A stretch of 64,000 nt of DNA from Chryseobacterium mulctrae (GTDB lineage: Bacteria > Bacteroidota > Bacteroidia > Flavobacteriales > Weeksellaceae), in contig NZ_VAJL01000001.1 in the NCBI RefSeq assembly GCF_006175945.1, positions 2,682,501-2,746,500 on the forward strand, given 5' to 3'. The notes under the pieces were generated by a model. The model had not been told where the DNA came from. It did not search any database and saw only the letters and a list, made by a program, of their open reading frames with translations. Position 1 is the first letter of the stretch, and every line of letters starts with the position of its first letter. The position numbers and the translations under genes are program-made. Below are positions 26,081-36,400 of the stretch, piece after piece.

Positions 26081-26638
26081 TTATTTCAGTCGATCAGGAT
26101 TTTGTTTTAGAAAACTATCCCATCCTGAATAAGATTTTGTATCTGCAATGGTTCCCGAATTAAAATGATGACAAACCGCAACTGCCAAACCATCGGAAGC
26201 ATCCAAATATTTTGTAGGAAATTCTTTCAGGTTTAAAAGATTTTGTAGCATTCCTGCAACCTGTTCTTTACTGGCGTTCCCGTTTCCTGTGATTGCCATT
26301 TTTATTTTTTTTGGAGAATATTCTGTAATAGGAATATTTCGGTGCAGACTTGCCGCCATTGCAACGCCTTGTGCTCTTCCCAATTTCAACATCGACTGTA
26401 CATTTTTGCCAAAGAAAGGAGCTTCGAGTGCAACTTCGTCCGGATGAAACTCGTCAATCAATGCTAATGTTTTATCGAAAATATATTTAAGCTTGGTTTC
26501 ATGATTCGGGTATTTTTTTAAAATCAATTCATGAATGGAAATCATTTCCATTTTTCCTTTTTTGACCGATATCAAACCAAATCCCATAACGGCTGTTCCG
26601 GGGTCAATTCCTAAAATTATTTTCTCTGCTGAAACCAT
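26081..26638 (-). CDS. ruvC: Crossover junction endodeoxyribonuclease RuvC
   Basis: 185 residues. Resolves Holliday junctions with RuvAB. Acidic catalytic residues: Asp in GIDPGTAVMGFG, Glu in LEAPFFGKN, and the DASDGLAVAVCHH motif at the C-terminus. The stop codon is adjacent to the end of the lipocalin-like gene on the other strand (convergent). It is followed upstream by the 2H phosphoesterase gene, 34 nt away, probably in one transcript. Confidence 0.97.
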   Translation of the reverse strand: MVSAEKIILGIDPGTAVMGFGLISVKKGKMEMISIHELILKKYPNHETKLKYIFDKTLALIDEFHPDEVALEAPFFGKNVQSMLKLGRAQGVAMAASLHRNIPITEYSPKKIKMAITGNGNASKEQVAGMLQNLLNLKEFPTKYLDASDGLAVAVCHHFNSGTIADTKSYSGWDSFLKQNPDRLK

Positions 26639-26672
26639 CTTGGCAAAGATACGGCTTTCTTTATTTTAGAAT

Positions 26673-27206
26673 TCAATTATTATTCCGGGATAATTTCTTT
26701 TCATTAATAGAAACCCATTTTCCATCATGTCTTAACAGTGAAATCTTATCAACTAAAAAGTTCGTTTTATAAATTTTGTCTTGATAAGCTTCCCAAGCTT
26801 TTATAAAGTTTTCATAAGTAAGATCTCTATAACCGACAGTTACGTGAGGACTAAATGAATATTTTCCAAAACTAAATTTTTCTGTTACATTGTGATAAAG
26901 CTGTTTTAAATTTTCATTTTCTTCAGGTTTTATAAACAAAACAGGATTCTTAGGATTAGGAAAATTTCCAAAACCATTTAAACTAATTTCAAAAGGAGCG
27001 ATGTTGGTATCAATTTTTTGAAAAGCGGTATGAATGTCTTCTTCCAGTTCTATTTCTCTTTCAAAAGGTGGAAATAAGGTAATATGTGCATCATTTTTCA
27101 AAGCTTTGGAATTCCCGAAATTTAAAGCTAAATCTTCTTTAAAAACTCTCACCTCATCAATGATTTTCTGATCAGGATAAATAGCAATGAAGTACATTTT
27201 TTTCAT
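26673..27206 (-). CDS. 2H phosphoesterase superfamily protein (2'-5' RNA ligase-like)
   Basis: 177 residues with both HxT/S motifs of the 2H fold: HITLFPPF near residue 43 and HVTVGYRD near residue 123. Such enzymes open or close 2'-5' phosphodiester or cyclic phosphate bonds in RNA or nucleotides. The substrate is unknown. 34 nt before ruvC, same strand. Confidence 0.85.
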   Translation of the reverse strand: MKKMYFIAIYPDQKIIDEVRVFKEDLALNFGNSKALKNDAHITLFPPFEREIELEEDIHTAFQKIDTNIAPFEISLNGFGNFPNPKNPVLFIKPEENENLKQLYHNVTEKFSFGKYSFSPHVTVGYRDLTYENFIKAWEAYQDKIYKTNFLVDKISLLRHDGKWVSINEKKLSRNNN

Positions 27207-27248
27207 TCTGTAAATATAATATTTCTCTCGATTTTAAAATTAATTTTA

Positions 27249-27276
27249 ATGCATAAGAAAATTATGCATAGATTTG
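27249..27276 (+). promoter_or_regulatory. Palindromic operator overlapping the PadR promoter
   Basis: ATGCATAA (27249-27256), 5 nt, TTATGCAT (27262-27269): a perfect 8-bp inverted repeat. Its last base is the first of TAGATTTG (27269-27276), a TAnnTTTG -7 box. PadR proteins bind ATG...CAT dyads of this kind, so this is the likely autoregulatory site. Confidence 0.7.
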
Positions 27277-27296
27277 TGAGGTATTAAATCTTCACG

Positions 27297-27620
27297 ATGA
27301 AAAAAAACAGCCTTTACAAAGGGACGCTTCAGAATATCATTTTAAAACTGCTTTCAAAAGAAGTGAAAATGTATGGTTATCAAATTACGCAACGTGCAAA
27401 AGAATTAACGGAAGGCGAACTGGAAATGACGGAAGGAGCTTTGTATCCACTTTTACATAAATTGGAAGCAGATGGAATTATTAGGTCTGAAGTACAGGAG
27501 ATCAACGGAAGAAGCCGAAAATATTATTTACTTACAGAGAAAGGTAAAAAGCAACAGGCTACTCAGGAAGATGAAATGAGAAGCTATTTATTTAATCTGA
27601 AAACCATTTTTGATATTTAA
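27297..27620 (+). CDS. PadR-family transcriptional regulator
   Basis: 107 residues, a winged-helix protein of the small PadR type (LLSKEVKMYGYQITQRAKEL; ALYPLLHKLEADGIIRSE; RKYYLLTEKGKKQ). Short PadR proteins act as repressors of the genes that follow. Here two tandem membrane proteins start within 5 nt and then overlap, so all three form one operon. The palindrome at 27249-27269 is the likely operator. Confidence 0.92.
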   Translation: MKKNSLYKGTLQNIILKLLSKEVKMYGYQITQRAKELTEGELEMTEGALYPLLHKLEADGIIRSEVQEINGRSRKYYLLTEKGKKQQATQEDEMRSYLFNLKTIFDI

Positions 27621-27624
27621 AATT

Positions 27625-28242
27625 ATGATGACAAAAGAGAATCTTATAGAAATAGAAAAATATTTAAAAAGCAAAAATCTAAGTTCTGATGTATTTGCTG
27701 AGGTTTATGATCATTTTGTAATGCAGATTTCAGAATTAATAAACAAACAAGAAATCAGTTTTACAGAAGCATTTCTGCAGACGAAATTCAATTGGCAAAA
27801 CGAGCTAAAAATGGTAAAAGCAGACCTGTTTTCTTTCAAAAGAATTGCAAAAATTGAGAAAAGTATTTTACAGGACAGATTTAAGAAAATGATGATGATC
27901 GCATTTGTGTTTTCTTTGATATTAGGAACCGTATTTTATTGTAATGAAAATGTTTACTTGGGCGTTCAGGGAACTTTAATTGTAATATATCTATTATTCC
28001 TCATGTATCATTTTATATTCAGAAAAATGAGCTTTTCAGAATACAGAAAAATGTCTTTTCATCCATTGTTGTTGAGGAATGTATTATTGATGTTAATTAT
28101 CCTTTCTGTAAATACGATGTTTTTTACAACTGAAAATTTATGGAGTTTTCCTTTCAATCATATGGCAGTAACTTTTTCAGTGGTGCTTCAGATTCAATTG
28201 CTTTATTTCAGAGCTAAAAAAATAAATGTTTTACTGGCATGA
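27625..28242 (+). CDS. Membrane protein with HAAS-like N-terminal domain (first paralog)
   Basis: 205 residues from ATG 27625, a few nt after the PadR stop (a TTG upstream is less likely). Residues about 1-75 form a helical cytoplasmic domain (YDHFVMQISELINKQEISFTEAF) resembling HAAS domains, which are usually found next to PadR regulators. Four membrane segments follow at about 92-110, 115-135, 148-166 and 175-195. It is related in layout and sequence to the next gene, so the pair arose by duplication. Overlaps the next start by 4 nt (ATGA). Confidence 0.7.
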   Translation: MMTKENLIEIEKYLKSKNLSSDVFAEVYDHFVMQISELINKQEISFTEAFLQTKFNWQNELKMVKADLFSFKRIAKIEKSILQDRFKKMMMIAFVFSLILGTVFYCNENVYLGVQGTLIVIYLLFLMYHFIFRKMSFSEYRKMSFHPLLLRNVLLMLIILSVNTMFFTTENLWSFPFNHMAVTFSVVLQIQLLYFRAKKINVLLA

Positions 28243-28943
28243 CGATAGAACAAAAAAACAAAATAAGAGAATATCTTTTATCAAAGAAACTTCCTGTCGA
28301 TTTACTGATGGAGGTGGAAGATCATTTTATAAGCCAAATTAATGAAGTTCAGGCTGAAAAGAACTTATCTTTTGACGATGCTTTTAATGTCGCAATCATT
28401 TCTTGGTATGATGATTTGAAATTATCTTGGGACGGGAATTGGAGTTTAGAAGATACTTCTGTATTAATTAAAAAATCGACGAGACAAAAATTATATCCTA
28501 TTTTAAAGAAATCTTTTGTTGTCGCTGTGCTTTGCCAAGCTGTGATGATTTTATTTTATAGTACAGTTCCTTTTAATATCTTTAGAATTAGTTTCGGTAT
28601 TTTAATTTTATTAATCATGGTTTTTCCGTTGATTATTTATATTAAAGAAAAGAAATATTTTGACCTTCCAAAAAAATATAAAAATATTCGTCTTTCTGCG
28701 TATCAGGATTTGGTAACGGTATTTTTTATTCTGCCGATGTCTTCAGGTTGGCTCTTCCGGTTTGTATTTGAGATGAATGAAGGTTTTTTAGATTTAAACT
28801 TTATGAAAGGAATTGTGGTCAATTTCTTATTTGCCTTCTTTTTCTTTGTTGAAGCGACGATAATTATTGCTCAACAAAAATATCTGGAGATGATTAAAAA
28901 CATCGTTCCGTATTTGCAGGAGAATTTTAAAGTTTCTAATTGA
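28239..28943 (+). CDS. Membrane protein with HAAS-like N-terminal domain (second paralog)
   Basis: 234 residues. N-terminal helical domain (EVEDHFISQINEVQAEKN, then LSFDDAFNVAI) comparable with the first paralog, then about five membrane segments (about 88-108, 112-132, 155-175, 185-200, 203-220). Translationally coupled to the previous gene by an ATGA overlap. Its 3' end overlaps the convergent beta-lactamase-like gene by 8 nt. Inferred to sense or transmit a membrane signal to PadR. Confidence 0.7.
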   Translation: MTIEQKNKIREYLLSKKLPVDLLMEVEDHFISQINEVQAEKNLSFDDAFNVAIISWYDDLKLSWDGNWSLEDTSVLIKKSTRQKLYPILKKSFVVAVLCQAVMILFYSTVPFNIFRISFGILILLIMVFPLIIYIKEKKYFDLPKKYKNIRLSAYQDLVTVFFILPMSSGWLFRFVFEMNEGFLDLNFMKGIVVNFLFAFFFFVEATIIIAQQKYLEMIKNIVPYLQENFKVSN

Positions 28944-30027
28944 TATTTTCCAAAATATCTGCAATTTCTTTGATCTTTAGATGAGGTTTGAAAGCTGCAG
29001 ATTTACCTTTTTCTTCATCGGCAATATTAGAAAGAATAATGACCGAAGTTTTGGTTTCAGGATAATAAATATTGAGAGAAGGCGCACCTTTTACATAACC
29101 ACTGTGAAAATAAGAAACAGGCTTGTTGTCATTCATCATAATTCCCAATCCGTAACCCATCGTTCCAAAAATTTGATGATGTCTTTCTGTACTTTTAGAA
29201 GTAAATTTTTTCAACGTTTCAGATTGAATAATCTTTCCCGCATATAAAGCGTTGTTCCAAATATGCAAATCATTGATGGTTGATAAAACTCCGCCTGCAG
29301 GAACTCCGATTTCTTTATTGCTCAGTCTTTTCGGCATATTTTCTACCTTTTTCTGAGTTTTTGAATTCCCCACATAGGTCTGTGCAAAATTTTCTCCTTT
29401 AAAAGTTGTTCCTGTTGATGAGCTTTTCATTCCTGTTTTTTTCAATAATTCCTGTATATTTTCATCAAAAGATTTACCGGAAACTGTTTCTACGATTTTG
29501 CCTAAAGCATTGAAACCATCATTTGAATAATTAAATCCTGAACCGCTTTTAAACAATAGTTTTTCTCCAAAATTATTTAAACCCGAACTGTGATTTAGAA
29601 GCTGTTGAATGGTAATGTTTTCATATTCTTTTTTCTGAAAATCTTTAATGTATTTTGAAGCTTTATCGTTGAGGTCGAGTTTTCCTTGCTCCATTTGAAG
29701 GAGGATAAGAACAGAAGTAAATTGTTTGCTGATTGATGCAATAGAAAAAACCGTAGAATCGTTGATCTCTGTTTTATTTTCAAAATTTGAAAAGCCATTA
29801 TTTCTGCGGTATAACTCAGTATTATCTTTAAAAATAGCAACACTACCGTTAAAGCTGTATCGATTAAAAACAGAATCAATTTGTGTTTTATATAATTTTT
29901 CTTGAAATATTACAACGGCAGAATCTGCAATTGCTTTTCTACTAACAGGTTTTTGTACCGGTTCTGTTTTCTGACATGAAAAGAGTAAAAGAGAAAGTAT
30001 AGAAAGCAGCAAGGTTTTTTTCAGCAT
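28936..30027 (-). CDS. Serine hydrolase of the beta-lactamase fold, lipoprotein
   Basis: 363 residues, lipobox LLLFSC (Cys18). Catalytic motifs of class C/DD-peptidase-like enzymes: SISK (Ser-x-x-Lys, about 98-101), YSN (about 180-182) and HSG in FHSGYVKG (about 313-315). The substrate may be peptidoglycan peptide, an ester or a peptide; true cephalosporinase activity is unproven. Its 3' end overlaps the second HAAS-like gene. Confidence 0.85.
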   Translation of the reverse strand: MLKKTLLLSILSLLLFSCQKTEPVQKPVSRKAIADSAVVIFQEKLYKTQIDSVFNRYSFNGSVAIFKDNTELYRRNNGFSNFENKTEINDSTVFSIASISKQFTSVLILLQMEQGKLDLNDKASKYIKDFQKKEYENITIQQLLNHSSGLNNFGEKLLFKSGSGFNYSNDGFNALGKIVETVSGKSFDENIQELLKKTGMKSSSTGTTFKGENFAQTYVGNSKTQKKVENMPKRLSNKEIGVPAGGVLSTINDLHIWNNALYAGKIIQSETLKKFTSKSTERHHQIFGTMGYGLGIMMNDNKPVSYFHSGYVKGAPSLNIYYPETKTSVIILSNIADEEKGKSAAFKPHLKIKEIADILENIN

Positions 30028-30257
30028 GAAGTTGGTTTTTTACTAAAAATAATAAAAAATCTTGTAAAGGTGAAATCATTTACTAATCAAATTTTAGATA
30101 TATTTTTCTTATATTCAATTATTTTGTTTTTGTAAAAATCCTCTTTTTGTGATATTTTAGTATTGATAATTTAATAATATTTCATTTATTTTAAATTAAA
30201 AATATAATTATGTTGATTTAATTGTTAAATTAGCGCTACTAATTATCCAATATTCCT

Positions 30258-31196
30258 ATGAAAAACAAAATCTATCTTTTACTTTTGATGGCTACATTCT
30301 CTATAGCCCAATCTCAAACTCCTGAACTTTTATACTATAAATTTGAAGGAACTGCATCCAATATTTCGAATCTTGCAACCAGTCCGCCTACAGGAACGCA
30401 GATAGGCGAAATTGTGGGGAATTTAACTTTAGGAAGCAATACAAATTGCTTAGGTAATGGTTTGGTAGGCAGTGGCTCTACTGGAGGCTCAAATTATTTT
30501 AATACTAAATGGAATCTCGCTTTAAGTGGATCTTGGACGATACATTTAAAATTTAATAATTACACCAGCAATGTAACCACAGTATATTACCTGTTGGGAG
30601 ATGCTATAACAGGTGGAAATTCTTTCCGCATGTTTACAAACGGTGCTCCGGGTACAGGAGGTGTGAGGTTAACCGCTAACGGAATGTCTAATGTGGATGT
30701 TCCCGGGGTTTTTTCTACGACGTCGTCGCTTGTAGATTTAATATTTGTTTACGACAGCAGTTTACAAAATATAAAAGCTTATGTAAATGGGGTTCTTAAA
30801 ACAACAGCGGCCCAATCAGCTCCTTTGGTTTTTAATGGCGCATTATTTAAACTTGGCACATATGCTACTAATACTGGTATGAAAGCCGGGATGACAATGG
30901 ATGAGTTTGGTCTCTTCAACAGAGCGATTACCGATGCGGAAATTGCTTCTCTCAATAACTTCTGTTCTGCATTGAGTACCGATGAGGTGATAAAAAATAA
31001 CAATTCTAAGATTGCAGTAAAAGCAGGAAATCTGATATTAAGTAAAGGAAATTTCGGAAAATACAGTATTTATGATTATTCGGGAAGAGAAATCCTGTCG
31101 GGTGATGAATCTTCTAATGCAATTAATCTAAAATCGATACAAAAAGGAGTTTATATTATCAAATACGGCAATATATCAACTCGATTTAAATATTAA
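30258..31196 (+). CDS. Secreted LamG-like protein with T9SS type A sorting domain
   Basis: 312 residues, signal peptide about 1-18 (IAQSQ). Residues about 25-235 form a concanavalin A-like/LamG jelly roll (SWTIHLKFNNYTSN, IKAYVNGVLKTTA, MDEFGLFNRAITDAEIASL, the last typical of LamG/CBM-type domains). The final 75 residues are a T9SS type A tail (ILSKGNFGKYSIYDYSGRE; KGVYIIKYGN). Likely a surface or secreted carbohydrate-binding protein. Monocistronic. Confidence 0.85.
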   Translation: MKNKIYLLLLMATFSIAQSQTPELLYYKFEGTASNISNLATSPPTGTQIGEIVGNLTLGSNTNCLGNGLVGSGSTGGSNYFNTKWNLALSGSWTIHLKFNNYTSNVTTVYYLLGDAITGGNSFRMFTNGAPGTGGVRLTANGMSNVDVPGVFSTTSSLVDLIFVYDSSLQNIKAYVNGVLKTTAAQSAPLVFNGALFKLGTYATNTGMKAGMTMDEFGLFNRAITDAEIASLNNFCSALSTDEVIKNNNSKIAVKAGNLILSKGNFGKYSIYDYSGREILSGDESSNAINLKSIQKGVYIIKYGNISTRFKY

Positions 31197-31206
31197 AATA
31201 AAAACT

Positions 31207-31241
31207 AAAGCCTCTTAAAATAAAAGTTTAAGAGGCTTTTT
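31207..31241. terminator. Bidirectional terminator
   Basis: AAAGCCTCTTAAA pairs with TTTAAGAGGCTTT, followed by T5; between the convergent LamG-like and Dph6-like genes. Confidence 0.85.
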
Positions 31242-31247
31242 TATTGA

Positions 31248-31961
31248 CTATTTTGTTGAAATCAAATCGCAAAACCAAAATGCATATTCTCCATCTTCTT
31301 CGTTTTCATCAGACTTTGGTTTAGGATAAGTTTTCTTTACAATCTCTCCAATTTCAAATTGAATTGGATTGTTGAAAATAGGTCCGTCAAAAGTGAAAGT
31401 ATGGAATTCTCCATTTTCTCCACAAGGATCGACATTCTTGGGTAAATCTTTAATGAAATTCTGATCAATAATTCTTCCTGCAAAACTCTTATCGAGATAA
31501 GTTTCGTTAACGCAGGTTACAATGGTTTTAAAGCCTAAACTTAAAAACTCGTTGATGAGCTCGGTAGTGTTTTGTTTCCATAGCGGGAAAACACCTTCCA
31601 TTCCGATAGATTGTAATTGGTCTTCTCTGTACTTCCTTAAATCTTCCAGAAAAATATCTCCGAAAATAGAATGAGTAACACCTTGAGATTTTATTTCATT
31701 CATGGTTGTAGACATGATCTCGCTGTATTCTTCCATCGAAGGTTCTTTCGGGATTTCCATTTTTACTAATGGAAAACCTAAACTTTCAGTTTGTTTTTTC
31801 AATAACGAAATATGAACGCCGTGCATAGAAATCCTTTGGAATTCTTTATTGATACTCGTCAGTAGAGTAGTAACTTCAAATTGTTCTTCTTTTAAAATTT
31901 TATATAAAGCAAGCGCAGAATCTTTTCCGCTGCTCCAGTTGAATAGGGCTTTTGGTTTCAT
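31248..31961 (-). CDS. Dph6-related ATP pyrophosphatase
   Basis: 237 residues. The PP-loop for ATP is SSGKDSALALYK at residues 10-21. The rest follows the Dph6/MJ0570-type adenine nucleotide alpha hydrolase fold (MHGVHISLLKKQTESLGFPLV; FGDIFLEDLRKYREDQL; DPCGENGEFHTFTFDGPIF split here). Eukaryotic and archaeal relatives amidate diphthine, which bacteria lack, so the bacterial role is a different amidation. It may share a transcript with the lipoprotein 30 nt upstream. Confidence 0.85.
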   Translation of the reverse strand: MKPKALFNWSSGKDSALALYKILKEEQFEVTTLLTSINKEFQRISMHGVHISLLKKQTESLGFPLVKMEIPKEPSMEEYSEIMSTTMNEIKSQGVTHSIFGDIFLEDLRKYREDQLQSIGMEGVFPLWKQNTTELINEFLSLGFKTIVTCVNETYLDKSFAGRIIDQNFIKDLPKNVDPCGENGEFHTFTFDGPIFNNPIQFEIGEIVKKTYPKPKSDENEEDGEYAFWFCDLISTK

Positions 31962-31990
31962 ATTTAAGAAGGATAATTCAAGTTAAAATA

Positions 31991-33322
31991 TTACTTTAAA
32001 TTTTTAAAAGTCTCATAGAATTTTTGCTGTTCAAGGATTTCATTTTTGAATTTTTCGGCAGCATCCAAATCTATTTTTTTAAGCGGAATACTTTCCTTAA
32101 AATCAGAATAATTAATTTCTCTTCTGTATTTTATATAAGCGTCCTCTTTTACATCTTCATTCAGATATTCTTTAGGAATGTATGTATGTTCTTTAACAAG
32201 TTTTTCAATCCAATTTTTATGGTTGTCAAATATATATTTATAGCTGAGATAGTTTTTTTCGGATTTGTTTTTAACATTTTCCTTCAAAAGAATATTTCCC
32301 ATGTCATCGGAAGTTACTATTGTATGATCTCTCTGTTCATCAGGATCTACTTGTACTCCCATAGCTTGATAGCTTTTTAAAGTTTTATGCTCGTTAATAG
32401 ATTCTATTTTATTTTTTGCCAGATAATTGTTTTTCTTTGTAGTGATGTATATTTCAGGTTTTGTAGCTTCCACATATTCTATGAGATTACCATATTGGTC
32501 ATATTGGAAAGTTTCAGTTTGGCTGCTTCCGTCTGTTGTTGCAACAGACTGTATTTTTGTAACCTTCGCAGGAAATTTACTGTTCTCATAGTAGTAATTT
32601 TCTTCGGAAGTAATTTCACGTCCTCTTGCTAAGACATTTTGAGAATAATTTTCTTCCTTAACTAATCTTTTTTTAGAATCAAAAGTTAATTTACTTTTAT
32701 TAAAGTAGTAATTGGCGAATTTTTCTAATAGGTTTTTCTGAACAATAATATTTCCGTTTTCAAAAGAATATTTATACTCTGTATAATGCCATAATTCAAA
32801 GCCTTCTGGCTTTTTTTTGTATTTATATTCGCTTATTAAATTGCCGTTACCGTCGTATTTATATTCAGTAATCTCATTTTTTTCTTCCTTCATGATATTG
32901 TCAAATTCGTGTCTGATATAGAAATTGACAAGATTTTTGCTATTGTAAATGACGATAAATTTACTTTTACGGTTCACATTTTCATAAGAGCTTAATTTGC
33001 CTGATTTTGTGAAAAACACTTCAGAAAGAAGATGTTCCGGATAGTCTGAATAAACAGATTTTCCTTTTTCGTCAATTATGTTTTCATAAATTTTTGCAGA
33101 AGCTATCGGAGTATGAAAACTGAATTCTTTTTGTTCATTATCTGAAGTGTAAAAAGAATTAAGCAAGAAATTTTCACTCAGCATACTGTCAAGCTTTGCT
33201 GGAGGAATATATCCCTTGAAAGAAGTTTCTTCTGTTTCAGAGGCGATGTCATTATTTTTTTTTCGCTGGCAGGAAAACAATGTCATTAGGGAAACTGACA
33301 AAAAAAGTAAAATTCTAAACAT
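31991..33322 (-). CDS. Lipoprotein of unknown function with repeated beta motifs
   Basis: 443 residues with lipobox LFSC (Cys18). The mature protein contains repeated YKYDGNGN, FDSKKRLVKE, YDQYGNLIE and DDMGNILLKE motifs, like YD/RHS-type beta repeats found in wall-associated proteins, but no toxin domain follows. It probably forms a curved beta-sheet surface. Genes on both sides are unrelated. Confidence 0.6.
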   Translation of the reverse strand: MFRILLFLSVSLMTLFSCQRKKNNDIASETEETSFKGYIPPAKLDSMLSENFLLNSFYTSDNEQKEFSFHTPIASAKIYENIIDEKGKSVYSDYPEHLLSEVFFTKSGKLSSYENVNRKSKFIVIYNSKNLVNFYIRHEFDNIMKEEKNEITEYKYDGNGNLISEYKYKKKPEGFELWHYTEYKYSFENGNIIVQKNLLEKFANYYFNKSKLTFDSKKRLVKEENYSQNVLARGREITSEENYYYENSKFPAKVTKIQSVATTDGSSQTETFQYDQYGNLIEYVEATKPEIYITTKKNNYLAKNKIESINEHKTLKSYQAMGVQVDPDEQRDHTIVTSDDMGNILLKENVKNKSEKNYLSYKYIFDNHKNWIEKLVKEHTYIPKEYLNEDVKEDAYIKYRREINYSDFKESIPLKKIDLDAAEKFKNEILEQQKFYETFKNLK

Positions 33323-33351
33323 TTAGTTTTTAATTAAGTATCAAAACTACA

Positions 33352-33382
33352 AAAAAACCTCAAAGAAAATTCCTTGAGGTTT
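33352..33382 (-). terminator. Terminator of the IcmF-like gene
   Basis: AAACCTCAA and TTGAGGTTT with an A7 block that reads as T7 on the - strand, located 54 nt downstream of the mutase stop. Confidence 0.65.
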
Positions 33383-33435
33383 ACTTTATAATTATTAAAA
33401 CAGTTAGTAGTCAATAATTGGCTACGGCCCTGCCG

Positions 33436-36400
33436 TTACATATTTCTTCTGTATTTACCACCTACTTCAAACAAAGCGTTGGTAATTTGTCCAAGAGAAC
33501 AATATTTCACGGCATCCATCATTACGGCAAATAAGTTTTGCTGATTGATTGCTGCGTGTTGTAAAGTTTTTAAAGCTTCTTCAGATTTGTCTTCATTAGA
33601 TTTTTGGAAATTATGAAGGGTTTCAATTTGAACCTGCTTTTCTTCCTCGGTCGAACGGATAACTTCTCCCGGACGAACTGTTGGCGAACCGTCTTTTCCT
33701 AAGAAAGTATTTACTCCGATAATCGGATATTCTCCCGTATGTTTCAACCATTCGTAATGCATCGATTCTTCCTGAATTTTTGAACGTTGGTACATCGTTT
33801 CCATTGCACCCAAAACACCACCTCTTTCAGTAATTCTGTCGAATTCTGCATAAACGGCTTCTTCAACTAAATCTGTTAATTCTTCAATAATAAATGAACC
33901 TTGAAGCGGATTTTCGTTTTTCGCTAATCCTAATTCTTTATTGATAATCAACTGAATCGCCATCGCTCTTCTTACAGACTGCTCAGTCGGAGTTGTAATC
34001 GCCTCGTCATAAGCATTCGTGTGCAGTGAATTACAGTTGTCATAGATTGCGTAAAGCGCCTGTAAAGTTGTTCTGATATCGTTGAAATCAATTTCCTGAG
34101 CGTGAAGCGAACGTCCTGAAGTTTGGATGTGATATTTCAACATTTGGCTTCTTTCGTCGGCTCCGTATTTTAATTTCATTGCTTTTGCCCAGATTCTTCT
34201 TGCTACACGTCCGATCACTGAATATTCAGGGTCGATACCGTTGGAGAAGAAGAATGATAAGTTCGGTGCAAAATCATTGATGTTCATCCCTCTTGATAAA
34301 TAATATTCCACATAAGTGAAACCATTTGCTAAGGTAAATGCCAACTGAGAAACCGGATTTGCGCCTGCTTCTGCAATGTGATAACCGGAAATTGAAACAG
34401 AGTAGAAGTTTCTCACTTTTTCTGTGATGAAATATTCCTGAACGTCACCCATCAATCTCAAGGCAAATTCTGTAGAGAAAATACAAGTATTCTGAGCCTG
34501 GTCTTCTTTTAAAATATCAGCCTGAACGGTTCCACGAACGGTTGCAATGGTTTTAGCTTTAATTTCAGCGTAAGCTTTCGCAGGAATTACTTCGTCTCCG
34601 GTAAGTCCTAATAATTTTAATCCTAAACCATTGTTTGATGGTGGTAATTCGCCGTTATATTTTGGTCTTTCTAAACCTTTGTCGTCGAATTTTGCTTTTA
34701 AAGCCTTCTCAACATTAGCTTCAAGCTTATGTTCAGCAATATATTTTTCAACATTTTGATCAATTGCAGCATTCATAAAGAAAGCCAATAACATCGGAGC
34801 TGGTCCGTTAATCGTCATTGAAACCGAAGTCATCGCATTCACCAAATCAAATCCGGAATACAATTTTTTAGCATCATCTAATGTTGCGATTGAAACTCCC
34901 GCATTTCCGATTTTACCATAAATATCTGGTGGTAAAGCAGGGTCTTGTCCGTATAAAGTTACAGAGTCAAACGCTGTAGATAAACGTTTTGCATCCATTT
35001 CCGCAGAAACGTAGTGGAATCTTCTGTTGGTTCTTTCAGGACCTCCTTCTCCGGCGAACATTCTTGTTGGATCTTCTCCTGTTCTTTTGAAAGGATAAAT
35101 TCCGGCTGTATAAGGAAATCCTCCCGGAAGATTTTCCTGACCTTTCCATTTGATCAAATCGCCCCAATCGGTGTATTTTGGTAAAGCAATTTTTGGAATT
35201 CTTAAGTGAGATAAAGATTCTGTTGAGGTCTCCACTTTAATTTCTTTTCCTCTTACAAAATAGGAATAAAACTCAGCTTTAAAAGCCTCTTTCGTATCAT
35301 CCCAGGTTTTGAGGAAGTCGATATTTTCCTGCTGAAGGTCTTTTTCAGCCTTTTGATATTCTGCATCTAAAGTTTCATTAGAAAGGAAATTTCTCACCCC
35401 TTCAATATGATACATTTTTCTTGCTAATTCTGCTTGTTTTTCAATATTAGCATCGTATTGTCTGTTGTTTTCAACAATTTCAGAAAGATAACGTACTCTT
35501 TTTGGAGGAATAATCGTTACTTCATCTGTGATTTCCTGTTCAACAAAACCTTGTAAGTTTAAATCGGAATACTTTTCATTAACTTTTTCAACTAATCTAT
35601 TGTATAATTCCGTTGTTCCGTGGTCGTTGAACTGAGATGCTTTTGTTGCATACACAGGCATGTCATCCAACGGACTTTCCCATAATAAATGGTTTCTCTG
35701 GAACTGTTTTCTTACCGCCTGAAGCGCATCCAAAGCGCCTCTTTTATCAGATTTATTTAAGGCAACTAAATCTGCATAATCTAACATATCGATTTTTTCC
35801 AACTGTGTAGAAGCTCCATATTCAGGAGTCATCACATACATTGAAACATCAGCAAAATCAGAAACTTCTGAACCAGATTGTCCGATACCCGAAGTTTCAA
35901 GAATAATTACATCAGGATAAGCCAATTTCAAAACATTCAAAGCCGAATGGATGAACGGAGAAACGGAAACGTTGTTTTCCCTCGTCGCCATAGAACGCAT
36001 ATAAACTCTTGGGTCATTAATTGCATTCATACGAATTCTGTCGCCCAAAAGAGCACCTCCGGTTTTCTTTTTCGAAGGGTCAATCGAAATGATCGCAATT
36101 TTTTTATCTGGATTTGAACGGATAAAACGTCTTACCAATTCGTCTGTCAACGAAGATTTTCCGGCTCCACCAGTACCTGTAATACCGATGATCGGAATAT
36201 TTAAGTCTTTTGATTTTTCGTCAATTGCTTTTACTAATTCAGGTTTTTCTTCTGAGAAGTTTTCAACTGCGGAAATGATTTTAGCTATGCTTGTAGAATT
36301 TTCAAAACTAATTGAATCTAAATCTTCTGCAGTTACTTCTTTTCCTGTTGCAAAGTCTGATCTTTTCACCAAATCATCGATCATTCCCTGAAGACCAAGT

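Noticed and set aside
30028..30257. RNA gene in the A/T-rich gap before the LamG-like gene.
   Set aside because: No stable structure or terminator; looks like ordinary leader sequence.
32024..32632. Opposite-strand ORFs opposite the lipoprotein gene.
   Set aside because: Shadows of the A/T-rich lipoprotein gene; no domains or start signals.
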